Of a stretch of DNA of 64,000 nucleotides, positions 17,949 through 28,855 are shown in pieces; within the stretch, counting starts at the first letter, position 1, and the number at the start of each line of letters is the position of its first letter. Below the pieces are notes generated by a model. That model searched no databases. It was given only the letters and a program-made list of their open reading frames with translations, and was not told where the DNA came from. This DNA comes from Persicirhabdus sediminis (GTDB lineage: Bacteria > Verrucomicrobiota > Verrucomicrobiia > Verrucomicrobiales > Akkermansiaceae), in NCBI RefSeq assembly GCF_016595495.1, contig NZ_JAENIM010000042.1:80635-144634 (forward strand), read 5' to 3'. The position numbers and the translations under genes are program-made.

Positions 17949-18052
17949 TGCAAATCTCAGGTAGTTTTTTAAAAAAATTCCATTTTCCGCCCCGCGGACG
18001 CAAAATATTCACTGAATTGACATTTTTTCAAGCCTAGATCATTCTATCAATC

Positions 18053-18889
18053 GTGAATCAAGCACCCGACCCCGAAGCCAACACGCCAATCAAGCAACGC
18101 TTGTGGGAAATTGTTTTTGAAGCAGAAACACCAGCTGGCAGGGCATTCGACGTCATTTTGATGTGGCTCATCGGTTTCAGCGTGCTCACCGTGATGCTAG
18201 AAAGCATCCCCTCGATAAATGCAAAATATTCCACCCTGATCCACGGGCTGGAGTGGTTTTTCACCATTGCTTTCACTCTTGAGTACGCATTGCGCATCTG
18301 GCTGGTGCGCCGTCCGTCTCGATATATTTTTAGTTTTTATGGCGTTGTTGACCTACTTTCCTGCCTGCCTACCTATCTAGCGCTGCTGGATCCTACCCAC
18401 AGCAGCTTTGCCGTGATCCGCGTTTTGCGTCTACTGCGCATGTTCCGGGTGATGAAAATGGTCCACCACATCCGCGGCGCCAATACGCTGATGAGAGGCC
18501 TGCGCTCGGCGGCACCTAAGATCACCGTATTCTTCACCTCCGTGCTGCTGCTCTCCATCGTCGCCGGCACCATCATTTATTTTATAGAAAGTGGTGTTGA
18601 AGACACCAAGTTCACCAGCATCCCCATCAGCGTCTATTACGCCATCGTCTCCATCACCACCGTCGGCTATGGCGACATCACCGCCGTCACTGCCTTAGGG
18701 AAAATTTTCACCACCCTACTTATATTGACCGGTTACGCCATCATTGCCGTGCCCACCGGCATCGTCACCAGCGAGATGATCAATGCCCACAAACAAGATG
18801 AAACCACAGATGCCTGCCCAAGCTGCGGCGTCCACGGCCACCTCATCGATGCCAAATTCTGCCGCCGCTGCGGTGAGAAGCTGGATTAA
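18053..18889 (+). CDS. Voltage-gated K+ channel with C-terminal zinc ribbon
   Basis: A 278-residue six-helix ion channel of the Kv/ion-transport family (PF00520). An S4-like arginine ladder (VIRVLRLLRMFRVMKM, about 123-138) is followed by the pore with selectivity filter TTVGYGD (about 201-207) and the last helix. The cytoplasmic tail ends in a rubredoxin-like zinc ribbon, CPSCG ... CRRCG (about 258-274). The start is a GTG; the next ATG would cut into the first helix. The channel should conduct K+ across the inner membrane. The short zinc-ribbon tail recurs in bacterial channels of this type; its role is unknown. Confidence 0.88.
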   Translation: MNQAPDPEANTPIKQRLWEIVFEAETPAGRAFDVILMWLIGFSVLTVMLESIPSINAKYSTLIHGLEWFFTIAFTLEYALRIWLVRRPSRYIFSFYGVVDLLSCLPTYLALLDPTHSSFAVIRVLRLLRMFRVMKMVHHIRGANTLMRGLRSAAPKITVFFTSVLLLSIVAGTIIYFIESGVEDTKFTSIPISVYYAIVSITTVGYGDITAVTALGKIFTTLLILTGYAIIAVPTGIVTSEMINAHKQDETTDACPSCGVHGHLIDAKFCRRCGEKLD

Positions 18890-19000
18890 ACTCCTCCGCC
18901 ATAAAGCCAGCCAGCGAGTCCTGCCGAGAAAGCGCTGTCACAGATGCAAGATCTCACTTCGCTGAGCCAGCCGCATGATCTAGCCAGCTCGGCCTCATCT

Positions 19001-19981
19001 TCACAGCCGTTTACGAATGACTGCTCCACCTGAGGCCTCAGCTACTTTAGTCAATATAGCGCTAGGCGACCTGCGAACGCTATGCAGGTAAAGCTTCACC
19101 TTATGCTCAGTCAGCAGCTTGTGGAGCTCTTTCAAGCTACTCTCGCTCATATCGTCATCGAGGTCGCAGAACCAATAAATCGAGTCCGCTTGGTAATTCA
19201 GAATTAACGCTTTGATCAGAGATAGGCAGTCTCGCTGGTTACAAACATAGGACAGGTAAACTTTTTCAATCGGGAAATTCTTGCAGTGAATTGCTGGACT
19301 GAATGGATAGGCTACCAAATTAGGATCTGAGAAAAACCACTCCGCATCATTTATCCCGCTGCTCGGGCTGCGGCCATTTTCACTCCACACATAGCTCGAA
19401 TAATAATTTGCACCCAGCCGACAGCCACTCACCTCAAAGTAATAGACTGCAGGGAAATGTTGATAGATTTCCTCTTTCACCTCCTCAATATACTTTTCCA
19501 TGCTCGGGCTATTATCCACCACCAGCCCTAGCCGGCGCGCCTGGATGGGCATGCCAAAAACTTCTTCATCAACCACCTGTGCTTTGAGATGGCTGCGATC
19601 AGGCATCTTCTTGTCAGCGTGTGGCGCCTCCGCCTGCAATAACATCTCGTGCACCCGCTTGAGGTCTTTCATATAGGCCTGAGCGTGCTCTTCATGGCTT
19701 TTGCTACTCAGCCGCCCTTCTAAAAACTTCTCTTGCTCGCGCTCCTGTTTTCTATCCAGTGGCGGCTTAAAATATTCATAATTAAGCTCAACATTCACCC
19801 CAACCTCCCGCAGGTTTGCCTGTCGTTTGCGGAAGTCTTCTTTGAAATAATCCACCATTTGCATGGTGCGCCTAGCCATCGACTCTTTTGTCCATTTGCC
19901 AGAACTCTCTTTAGCAAAAGTGCTAGCTAGCGACATCAACAAAACAGCTAACACCACCGTTACAATCCTCGAAGAAAACAT
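19001..19981 (-). CDS. Secreted von Willebrand factor A-like protein
   Basis: A 326-residue protein from an ATG at 19981 (MFSSRIVTVVLAVLLMSLAS), giving a good signal peptide; a longer in-frame start at 20017 is less likely. Residues about 45-130 are charged and helical. From about 150 on it resembles a vWA fold with a MIDAS-like motif LGLVVDNSPSMEKYIEEV (D-x-S-x-S becomes DNSPS), then WFCDLDDDMS and a C-terminal ILTKVAEASGGAVIRKRL. This suggests a metal-dependent protein-binding domain in the periplasm. No partner genes are obvious. I do not know a named family for the whole protein. Confidence 0.6.
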   Translation of the reverse strand: MFSSRIVTVVLAVLLMSLASTFAKESSGKWTKESMARRTMQMVDYFKEDFRKRQANLREVGVNVELNYEYFKPPLDRKQEREQEKFLEGRLSSKSHEEHAQAYMKDLKRVHEMLLQAEAPHADKKMPDRSHLKAQVVDEEVFGMPIQARRLGLVVDNSPSMEKYIEEVKEEIYQHFPAVYYFEVSGCRLGANYYSSYVWSENGRSPSSGINDAEWFFSDPNLVAYPFSPAIHCKNFPIEKVYLSYVCNQRDCLSLIKALILNYQADSIYWFCDLDDDMSESSLKELHKLLTEHKVKLYLHSVRRSPSAILTKVAEASGGAVIRKRL

Positions 19982-20058
19982 AGCTAACAAACTGAGCAGA
20001 GCACACCATGGCGTCAAGAATCATCTTAACTCCAAGCACGCCACCAGCCACACCACAA

Positions 20059-20089
20059 AACCTAGCTAGAAATTAACCTAGCTAGAAAT
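20059..20089. repeat. Tandem 15-bp repeat over the end of gluQ
   Basis: AACCTAGCTAGAAAT occurs twice with a 16-bp period (20059-20073 and 20075-20089). The second copy contains the stop codon and last codons of gluQ, so a small slip duplication has probably extended the gap. Confidence 0.55.
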
Positions 20090-20947
20090 ACCCAGCGGGA
20101 AATCTCGCCACAGTTGGTCGACCAGCTCAGCTGGCTTCACGCCGGAGTCACGCAGGCTGCGTAGGCTTTTTGATTCGTCACGTTTGGCCAGCCGCTTGCC
20201 ATTTTCATCCACCACCAGCGCGTGGTGCAGGTACACCGGCTCAGCTAGCTGGAGAAGATGTTGTAAAATCCGGTGCACGTGGGTCGATGCCATCAGGTCC
20301 TCACCGCGGGTGACATGAGTGATCCGCTGGGCAGCATCATCCACCACCACAGCCAGATGGTACGAGGTGGCAATGTCTTTGCGCGCCAGCACCACATCAC
20401 CTAGCAAATCCGGCTGCACCACCACCACTCCGTAGCGCAGGTCGGTGAAACTCAGTTCGCCATCAGCCAGCCAGCTAGATTTTACTTTTTCAATATCCAG
20501 CCGCCAGCAATGCTCGTCGCCAGCGGCCAATTTCTCCGCCACCACATCCGCAGCTAGCCGCTTGCAGATACCTGGGTAATGGACGCCCTCAGGGCCGTGT
20601 GGCGCATTGCCCATCGCCGCCACTTCCAGCTGGATCTCCTTGCGGGTGCAAAAACACGGATACACCACACCTAGCTCCTTGAGCTGGTCCAATGCCGCGC
20701 CGTATTCGCCCAGACGGTCTAGCTGACGCATCGGCGCTGGCTCACGCTGCCAGTTGCACCCCAGCCAGCTGAGGTCCTCTTCTATCGCCTCGTAGTACGG
20801 CTCACGCACACGCGTACGGTCGATGTCCTCATAGCGCAGCAAAAACTCACCACCGCCATCCACCGCCACCTTCTGCGCCACCATAGCCGCATAGGCATGA
20901 CCGAGGTGCAAATATCCCGTTGGTGATGGAGCAAAGCGTGTGCGCAT
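20078..20947 (-). CDS. gluQ: Glutamyl-Q tRNA(Asp) synthetase
   Basis: A 289-residue truncated glutamyl-tRNA synthetase paralogue: RFAPSPTGYLHLGHAYAA (HIGH-type motif HLGH), a zinc-binding block with CFCTRKEI and HYPGICKRL, and the second class-I motif GKRLAKRDESKSLR. It lacks the anticodon-binding half, as expected for GluQ-RS, which charges glutamate onto queuosine in tRNA(Asp). It is monocistronic. A bioinformatic split from a full GltX is clear from the length (about 300 versus about 470 residues). Confidence 0.93.
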   Translation of the reverse strand: MRTRFAPSPTGYLHLGHAYAAMVAQKVAVDGGGEFLLRYEDIDRTRVREPYYEAIEEDLSWLGCNWQREPAPMRQLDRLGEYGAALDQLKELGVVYPCFCTRKEIQLEVAAMGNAPHGPEGVHYPGICKRLAADVVAEKLAAGDEHCWRLDIEKVKSSWLADGELSFTDLRYGVVVVQPDLLGDVVLARKDIATSYHLAVVVDDAAQRITHVTRGEDLMASTHVHRILQHLLQLAEPVYLHHALVVDENGKRLAKRDESKSLRSLRDSGVKPAELVDQLWRDFPLGISS

Positions 20948-21081
20948 GCCCCATGCATAGAAAATCCAGCCAGCCAGCGCAACCCACGAAATTCAGCAAG
21001 TCATCAGCTCAGCCACTAGCCAGCGTGCCTTGGCCAACACGAAATCATAAATCAGCTGGTTTGAATAGAATTTGACCAACT

Positions 21082-21103
21082 CCCTATTTTAGCTAAAATA
21101 GGG
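21082..21103. promoter_or_regulatory. Perfect 22-bp palindrome, likely toxin-antitoxin operator
   Basis: CCCTATTTTAG and its exact mirror (CTAAAATAGGG) form a 22-bp palindrome ending 14 bp before the antitoxin ATG. A TTGACC at 21072-21077 lies upstream, so the palindrome covers the -10 region. Autoregulation by antitoxin/toxin complexes at such sites is the rule for this class; here it is inferred. Confidence 0.7.
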
Positions 21104-21117
21104 ATAACCCGCAAATC

Positions 21118-21375
21118 ATGGAAACTATCGCAGCTACAGAAGCATCAAATCGTTTTGGCAAGCTACTAGATCTTGCCCGCCAAGAGCCTGTAACTATTGA
21201 AAAGAAGGGCCGACAAGTCGCTGTCATTCTCTCGGTTGAAGAATATAACAGGATGGAAAATACCATCGAAGATCTCCAAGATCAAAGGCTCAAGGAAAGC
21301 ATTGCCGACATGGAAGCTGGCAGAGTTGAGCCAGCAGCCGAGGTATTTGCTTCGCTCAAAGAACGCTATAAGTAA
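21118..21375 (+). CDS. Type II antitoxin, Phd/YefM family
   Basis: An 85-residue protein. Residues 1-50 carry the Phd/YefM DNA-binding fold (EASNRFGKLLDLARQEPVTIEKKGRQVAVILSVEEYN), and the acidic C-terminal part (about 50-85) should wrap the toxin. The stop TAA overlaps the toxin ATG by one base (TAATG), so the two are translationally coupled. The 22-bp palindrome upstream is the likely operator. Confidence 0.88.
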   Translation: METIAATEASNRFGKLLDLARQEPVTIEKKGRQVAVILSVEEYNRMENTIEDLQDQRLKESIADMEAGRVEPAAEVFASLKERYK

Positions 21376-21692
21376 TGAAATACAGGGTTCTGCTCACCAA
21401 GAGGTTTGCGACGAGCTTGCAGGAAATGGGCGATTACATTGCGGCTGATAATGCACAACGTGCTATTTCGTGGCTAGCTGAAGTTGAGGCCAAGGTGATG
21501 AAATTGGACTATTTTCCTGAATCCCACCCCTACGCCAGAGAAAACGAAGACCACGCCATCGAGTTGCGCCAGCTGGTATTCGGCAGGGGCAGATATAAAT
21601 ACAGGGTTATTTTTACAGTTAAAGAGAGCGATGTGATCGCCCTCGACATCAGACATGCCGCACGAGAAGGACATCCCCCACAATCTCTTTAG
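21375..21692 (+). CDS. Type II toxin, RelE/ParE superfamily
   Basis: A 105-residue RelE/ParE-like protein: MKYRVLLTKRFATSLQEMGDYI at the start, FPESHPYARE, and the C-terminal sheet with RYKYRVIFTVKESDVIALDIRHAARE. RelE members cleave mRNA in the ribosome and ParE members poison gyrase; the sequence does not separate them safely, though the DIRHAAR end is common in the ParE-like group. It is the second gene of the pair with the Phd-like antitoxin. Confidence 0.87.
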   Translation: MKYRVLLTKRFATSLQEMGDYIAADNAQRAISWLAEVEAKVMKLDYFPESHPYARENEDHAIELRQLVFGRGRYKYRVIFTVKESDVIALDIRHAAREGHPPQSL

Positions 21693-21818
21693 AGGATCTT
21701 TGGGGGGAAGGCTATAGTTCTAGAACCGCTGCAAATAGCTACCCCAGCTGGAATTTTCCATCGCAGCTGAGCGCAAGAATCGGGTGGTTGGCCACCGCGC
21801 CTGTGCTAAGCTAGGCGC

Positions 21819-22670
21819 ATGAACCACTACGCGCTCATCGAGCGGCTCATCCTCTGGCTAGGCCAGCACCGCGACCAACAACCATCTCTGAAAGAAATGG
21901 CTACAGTTGCTGGGCTCAGTGAGTTTCATTTCCACCGCCTGTTCTCCGAGTGGGCAGGCATCACCCCAAAGGGCTTTCTCCAATGCCTCAATCACCAACA
22001 CGCTAGGCGGCTGCTAGAATCTGGCCAGCCAGTCTTGCAGACCTCGCTCGACCTCGGGCTCTCTGGCCCCAGCCGGCTGCACGACCTCTGCCTAACTATC
22101 GAAGCCGCCACCCCAGGAGAAATCAAATCCGCGGGCGCTGGCTGGACGATTCGCTACGGCAGCGCACTCACGCCATTTGGTCACGCGTTGATTTGCCAAA
22201 ACCACCGCGGCATCTGCCACCTCGGGTTTTATTCGCAGGGGGAAATGGTCGACGCACTCGCCGAAGCCCAAGCCAGCTGGCCACGAGCGCAGTTCCAGCT
22301 AGACCAACAACTCGCCAGCAAGCTAGCCAAACAAATCTTTCTAGCCAAACCAGCCAGCCAGCTCGACCAGCCACATCCTAACAAACCACTACAAGCCTAC
22401 GTCAAAGGCACCGCGCTGCAGCTCAAAGTCTGGCGTGCGCTGCTCACCATCCCCGCTGGCCAGCTCGCCAGCTACGGAGAAATTGCCTCCGCCATCGGCA
22501 ATCCAAAAGCCGCTAGAGCGGTCGGCACCGCCATCGGTCGCAACCCTATCAGCTACCTCATCCCCTGCCACCGCGTCATCCAGCAATCCGGCGCCATTGG
22601 CGGCTACCGGTGGCAGCCAGAGCGCAAACAAGCGATGATCGCCTACGAAACCTGCCCGCCAACTGAATGA
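21819..22670 (+). CDS. AraC-type regulator fused to O6-alkylguanine-DNA alkyltransferase
   Basis: A 283-residue fusion. Residues about 10-105 form an AraC DNA-binding domain (LKEMATVAGLSEFHFHRLF ... TPKGFLQ). Residues about 130-280 are an alkyltransferase with the acceptor cysteine in IPCHRVIQ and the usual helix start FQLKVWRALLTIPAGQLASYGEIA. Compared with enterobacterial Ada it lacks the N-terminal zinc domain with the methyl-phosphotriester acceptor Cys38, so it cannot sense phosphotriester damage in the standard way. It removes O6-alkyl groups from guanine. It is flanked by the toxin-antitoxin module and a convergent gene. Confidence 0.88.
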   Translation: MNHYALIERLILWLGQHRDQQPSLKEMATVAGLSEFHFHRLFSEWAGITPKGFLQCLNHQHARRLLESGQPVLQTSLDLGLSGPSRLHDLCLTIEAATPGEIKSAGAGWTIRYGSALTPFGHALICQNHRGICHLGFYSQGEMVDALAEAQASWPRAQFQLDQQLASKLAKQIFLAKPASQLDQPHPNKPLQAYVKGTALQLKVWRALLTIPAGQLASYGEIASAIGNPKAARAVGTAIGRNPISYLIPCHRVIQQSGAIGGYRWQPERKQAMIAYETCPPTE

Positions 22671-22674
22671 CATG

Positions 22675-23430
22675 TTAGTCACTAGCAGCCTTGGCTTCTT
22701 CCAGCTGATTGGATTCGTAGACCACGATGATAGAGCCGAAGTTATTGTTGGGTTTGGCTAGCTCATCGCGACCGTACAATTGAGAAATATCACCATCCAA
22801 AAACAACGCATGATCACAGCCACGGCTTTTGAAAAACTCGGCAAATTCGTACAAGTTAGGCAACTGCTCGCTATGGCGCTTGGTGATCGCAAACACCACA
22901 TCACCAGCGGCATTCACACCTACGCCATTGCGCAATAAACGCGAACTTGATTCAGCACGAAACTTTGCATGGATTTTGCCGCTCTCTAGCAACAACGGCC
23001 CCGACTGCACCGCACAGCGAACGCCATCTTTATATTTTACATAAGCTTGCGCATTCACCACCTTAGCGCCATCAGCCCCAATGAGGAACACGCCGTTAGG
23101 CTTGAGATAGAAATTCCCCTTCCCTGCAGATAAATTCAGTGGCCGCATCAACTTGCCACACTGTACCATCAGCCCAGAAGGCACTCCGCCCGGCTCGTAA
23201 ATGCCTCCATTCATCATGAAGGCCACTTGTCGCTCTGGCCTATCAGCCAGCTTAAATACTTGCGAAAACTGGCGCATGATCTGCCCATCATTATTTTTCC
23301 AGAACAGATCAACATCAGCGGGTGGAACAGTTAGCACCTGATATTCGACCTCCTTGAAAACAACTTCTTCCAGCTCAACAGCTAAGGAAAACGAGCAACT
23401 GAGACACAGGCATGACAAAATTCCCTTCAT
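22675..23430 (-). CDS. Secreted phosphodiester glycosidase (NAGPA-like) domain protein
   Basis: A 251-residue protein with a short signal peptide (about residues 1-17). It carries the NAGPA-domain pattern (PF09992): MMNGGIYEPGGVPSGLMVQCGK, NGVFLIG, VQSGPLLLESGKI and a C-terminal CDHALFLDGDISQLYGRD. The family is named for phosphodiester alpha-GlcNAcase; bacterial members are usually uncharacterised envelope proteins. It converges on the alkyltransferase gene (4 bp between stops). Confidence 0.78.
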   Translation of the reverse strand: MKGILSCLCLSCSFSLAVELEEVVFKEVEYQVLTVPPADVDLFWKNNDGQIMRQFSQVFKLADRPERQVAFMMNGGIYEPGGVPSGLMVQCGKLMRPLNLSAGKGNFYLKPNGVFLIGADGAKVVNAQAYVKYKDGVRCAVQSGPLLLESGKIHAKFRAESSSRLLRNGVGVNAAGDVVFAITKRHSEQLPNLYEFAEFFKSRGCDHALFLDGDISQLYGRDELAKPNNNFGSIIVVYESNQLEEAKAASD

Positions 23431-23488
23431 CCCAGCATCCTAACACCCCATAGATAGTGCGGCAAACACTATCTACCAACCCTCCACT

Positions 23489-24475
23489 CTATGGCTTCGC
23501 TGGAGCAGCGCCAGCTGGCTTGGGCAGCGTGCACAAGATGAATGTCTCGCGCACTTTCGTGAGATTGCGCAGCGGCACTAACAAACCGCGAGCTGATTTA
23601 TCAAACTTCTCCTGAGAGCTAGCTGCCTCCATGTTATTAAACAGACCATTAAACATCCTGAAGCTAATCATGATGCGTGGTTTCATCAGCGGCACCATCT
23701 CTTCTGGCATCGTTTCTAAGTGACCGTGAGCATTTTTGAATTCTTGCTGCCAGCCAGCGACCATTTTGCTAGGCAGCCAATGACCATCTAGCTGAGTGAA
23801 TGAAATCGTCTGAGCTGAGTCACTCAGTAGGCCAGTCATCGTCAACGTCGTTAGCGTATTTCCAGCTGGATCCTTCGCATTTGTATTGCTCGCCGACTGC
23901 ACTTTCACTTTGGCCAGCCGTTCAGATAGAGACTCGATACCCAAAAACTCAGCTAGCGCATCGATATCCTGTAACAGCAGCGACAATGTGCCAGCGCTCA
24001 CCGTGGCGCCATCAAACTCAGCCAACTTCTCAAGGCTAGTTAGTTCGCTTTGATTCAATGTATGTAACAGCCGGCGTACCCGAGGCAAGAGCTCGGCCAG
24101 CTGTTTTTTTCGCTCAGCTGATTGATCTCCTAACTTAGAATTCAGAATGAATGTTTCTTGCTCAGCAATCACCACTTCCAAGCGTGCTAACAATCGGAAC
24201 ATCTCGTCATAGGCCTCGGCGTCCATCTGCCCAGCAAAACTCCTAACAAAGTGGTTAATGTCAGCTTGATAATTAGCTGGAAATGCCTGCCAGAGCACCT
24301 CGCCTTGAGCATTGCCCAAGCCATCCACCAACTGCTTAACTGCTTCAGCTGCCGAGGCGGGTTCGCCAGCATCTCCCGTGTCCGCATACTCAGCGGTGGC
24401 CACATTAAACGAGGCTATCAGGCTGGCGCAGGCGATAGCCCACTGTTTTGTCATGAAAAGATTGGCCACATTCAT
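23489..24475 (-). CDS. Secreted helical protein, unknown function
   Basis: A 328-residue protein from the ATG at 24475 (MNVANLFMTKQWAIACAS), with a signal peptide ending near NVATAEYA. The body is mostly alpha-helical with a leucine-rich stretch (LLPRVRRLLHTLNQSELTSLEKL, about 140-165) and a low-complexity end (PKPAGAAPAKP). I do not recognise a family. A start at 24577 in the same frame would overlap the SCO1-like gene and is rejected. The gene begins 13 bp after that gene's stop, so the two probably form an operon. Confidence 0.6.
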   Translation of the reverse strand: MNVANLFMTKQWAIACASLIASFNVATAEYADTGDAGEPASAAEAVKQLVDGLGNAQGEVLWQAFPANYQADINHFVRSFAGQMDAEAYDEMFRLLARLEVVIAEQETFILNSKLGDQSAERKKQLAELLPRVRRLLHTLNQSELTSLEKLAEFDGATVSAGTLSLLLQDIDALAEFLGIESLSERLAKVKVQSASNTNAKDPAGNTLTTLTMTGLLSDSAQTISFTQLDGHWLPSKMVAGWQQEFKNAHGHLETMPEEMVPLMKPRIMISFRMFNGLFNNMEAASSQEKFDKSARGLLVPLRNLTKVRETFILCTLPKPAGAAPAKP

Positions 24476-24488
24476 GTCGATCACAGCG

Positions 24489-25367
24489 CTATTTTTGTAA
24501 TTTTTTAGCCTCAGCAATAAACTGATCGACCGACCAATCTGGCCCTTCTTCGAGGTAGGCAATCTTGCCGTCAGCATCGACTAGCAAAGTTGTTAGTGTA
24601 TGGTTAATGGTGCCATTTTCCTTCATTGCTAGAATACCAAACAGAAAGCGCAAGTCGTCGACTAACTGCTCGTTAGTCCACGTCATAAAATGGTAATTTG
24701 GCTCTTCAATTTTGTATGCCTGAGCGTATGCGGCCATGATGCTAGGCGAGTCATACTCGGGATCAAATGTCACGGTCACGATGTCCAGCTGGCCAGCTTT
24801 TTGCTCGCGCCAGCTATCTTGGAGTTCCGCCATTTTGCGGGTCGACTGCGGACACATCGTCGGCGCAGCACAGCGCGTAAAGATGAAATTAAGCATATAC
24901 GGCCTCCCTTTCAGCTGCGAGATTAGCCGATAATTGCCACGCTGATCAATCGCGCCAAACTCGGGCACACTATCACCAACGCCTAAGGTGGTTAATGTCA
25001 GCCGCTCGTTAGCTAGCTTATTCAATGATTCGTTATCTTGATTCGCTTGCTCAGCCAATGGCCCGTCTAGCGGAAAGACTTTCTTCAGATGCCAGCTAGA
25101 ATCGTAATGCGATGCCTCAGCACGAATCTCGCGACCTACATATCCCATTGCGTAGTCAGCATAACTCACTTTGACATCCGTCACTTGCCCTTTAGCCAGC
25201 TTGCCTCCTGGCTCTAGCACCGCCACCTTGAGCAGCCGGCTTTCACCTTTTGCCAGTACACGCGCCCGCAGCTGCTCGGCGGCGAGAAGATTACCTACAA
25301 AGGTGCAGGCCACAGCGATTGATACGATCCATCCAGCTCTCACAGCCCGCTTTATAACGAATATCAA
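24489..25367 (-). CDS. SCO1/SenC-family copper chaperone-like protein
   Basis: A 292-residue secreted protein with an N-terminal helix. Residues about 130-290 form the thioredoxin-like SCO domain: GRPYMLNFIFTRCAAPTMCP contains the copper-binding CxxxxxC pair and GTINHTLTTLLVD the conserved histidine. SCO proteins deliver copper to, or reduce the CuA site of, haem-copper oxidases. The start is a TTG at 25367 (reads MIFVIKR); a GTG eight codons in is an alternative. The long N-terminal part before the SCO fold (about 100 residues with LKVAVLEPGGKLAKGQV) looks like a PCuAC/DUF-type extension. Confidence 0.85.
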   Translation of the reverse strand: MIFVIKRAVRAGWIVSIAVACTFVGNLLAAEQLRARVLAKGESRLLKVAVLEPGGKLAKGQVTDVKVSYADYAMGYVGREIRAEASHYDSSWHLKKVFPLDGPLAEQANQDNESLNKLANERLTLTTLGVGDSVPEFGAIDQRGNYRLISQLKGRPYMLNFIFTRCAAPTMCPQSTRKMAELQDSWREQKAGQLDIVTVTFDPEYDSPSIMAAYAQAYKIEEPNYHFMTWTNEQLVDDLRFLFGILAMKENGTINHTLTTLLVDADGKIAYLEEGPDWSVDQFIAEAKKLQK

Positions 25368-25435
25368 TCATTCGACTCAAGCAATTAAACAGCTCAGAGC
25401 AAAATCGCTCTGAGCCGATAGGTCTAGCTAACAAC

Positions 25436-28675
<3,240 letters not shown>

Positions 28676-28855
28676 CTAAAGATAAACGCAAACCGTCATC
28701 TTGCCATCTGCGAGCTGCTGAAGGCTACATCGAAATAGGCTCAAACCACAGCTAGAAACAATACGATATCATTAGAAATGGCATCTAACTTCTAACACTA
28801 TCAGACAAAAAACAGCCGCTACCCTCACAAACATCTAGCCAGCAATCAACAAGCA

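Noticed and set aside
24475..24577. Longer start for the 23489 gene
   Set aside because: It would overlap the end of the SCO1-like gene; the ATG at 24475 gives a proper signal peptide.
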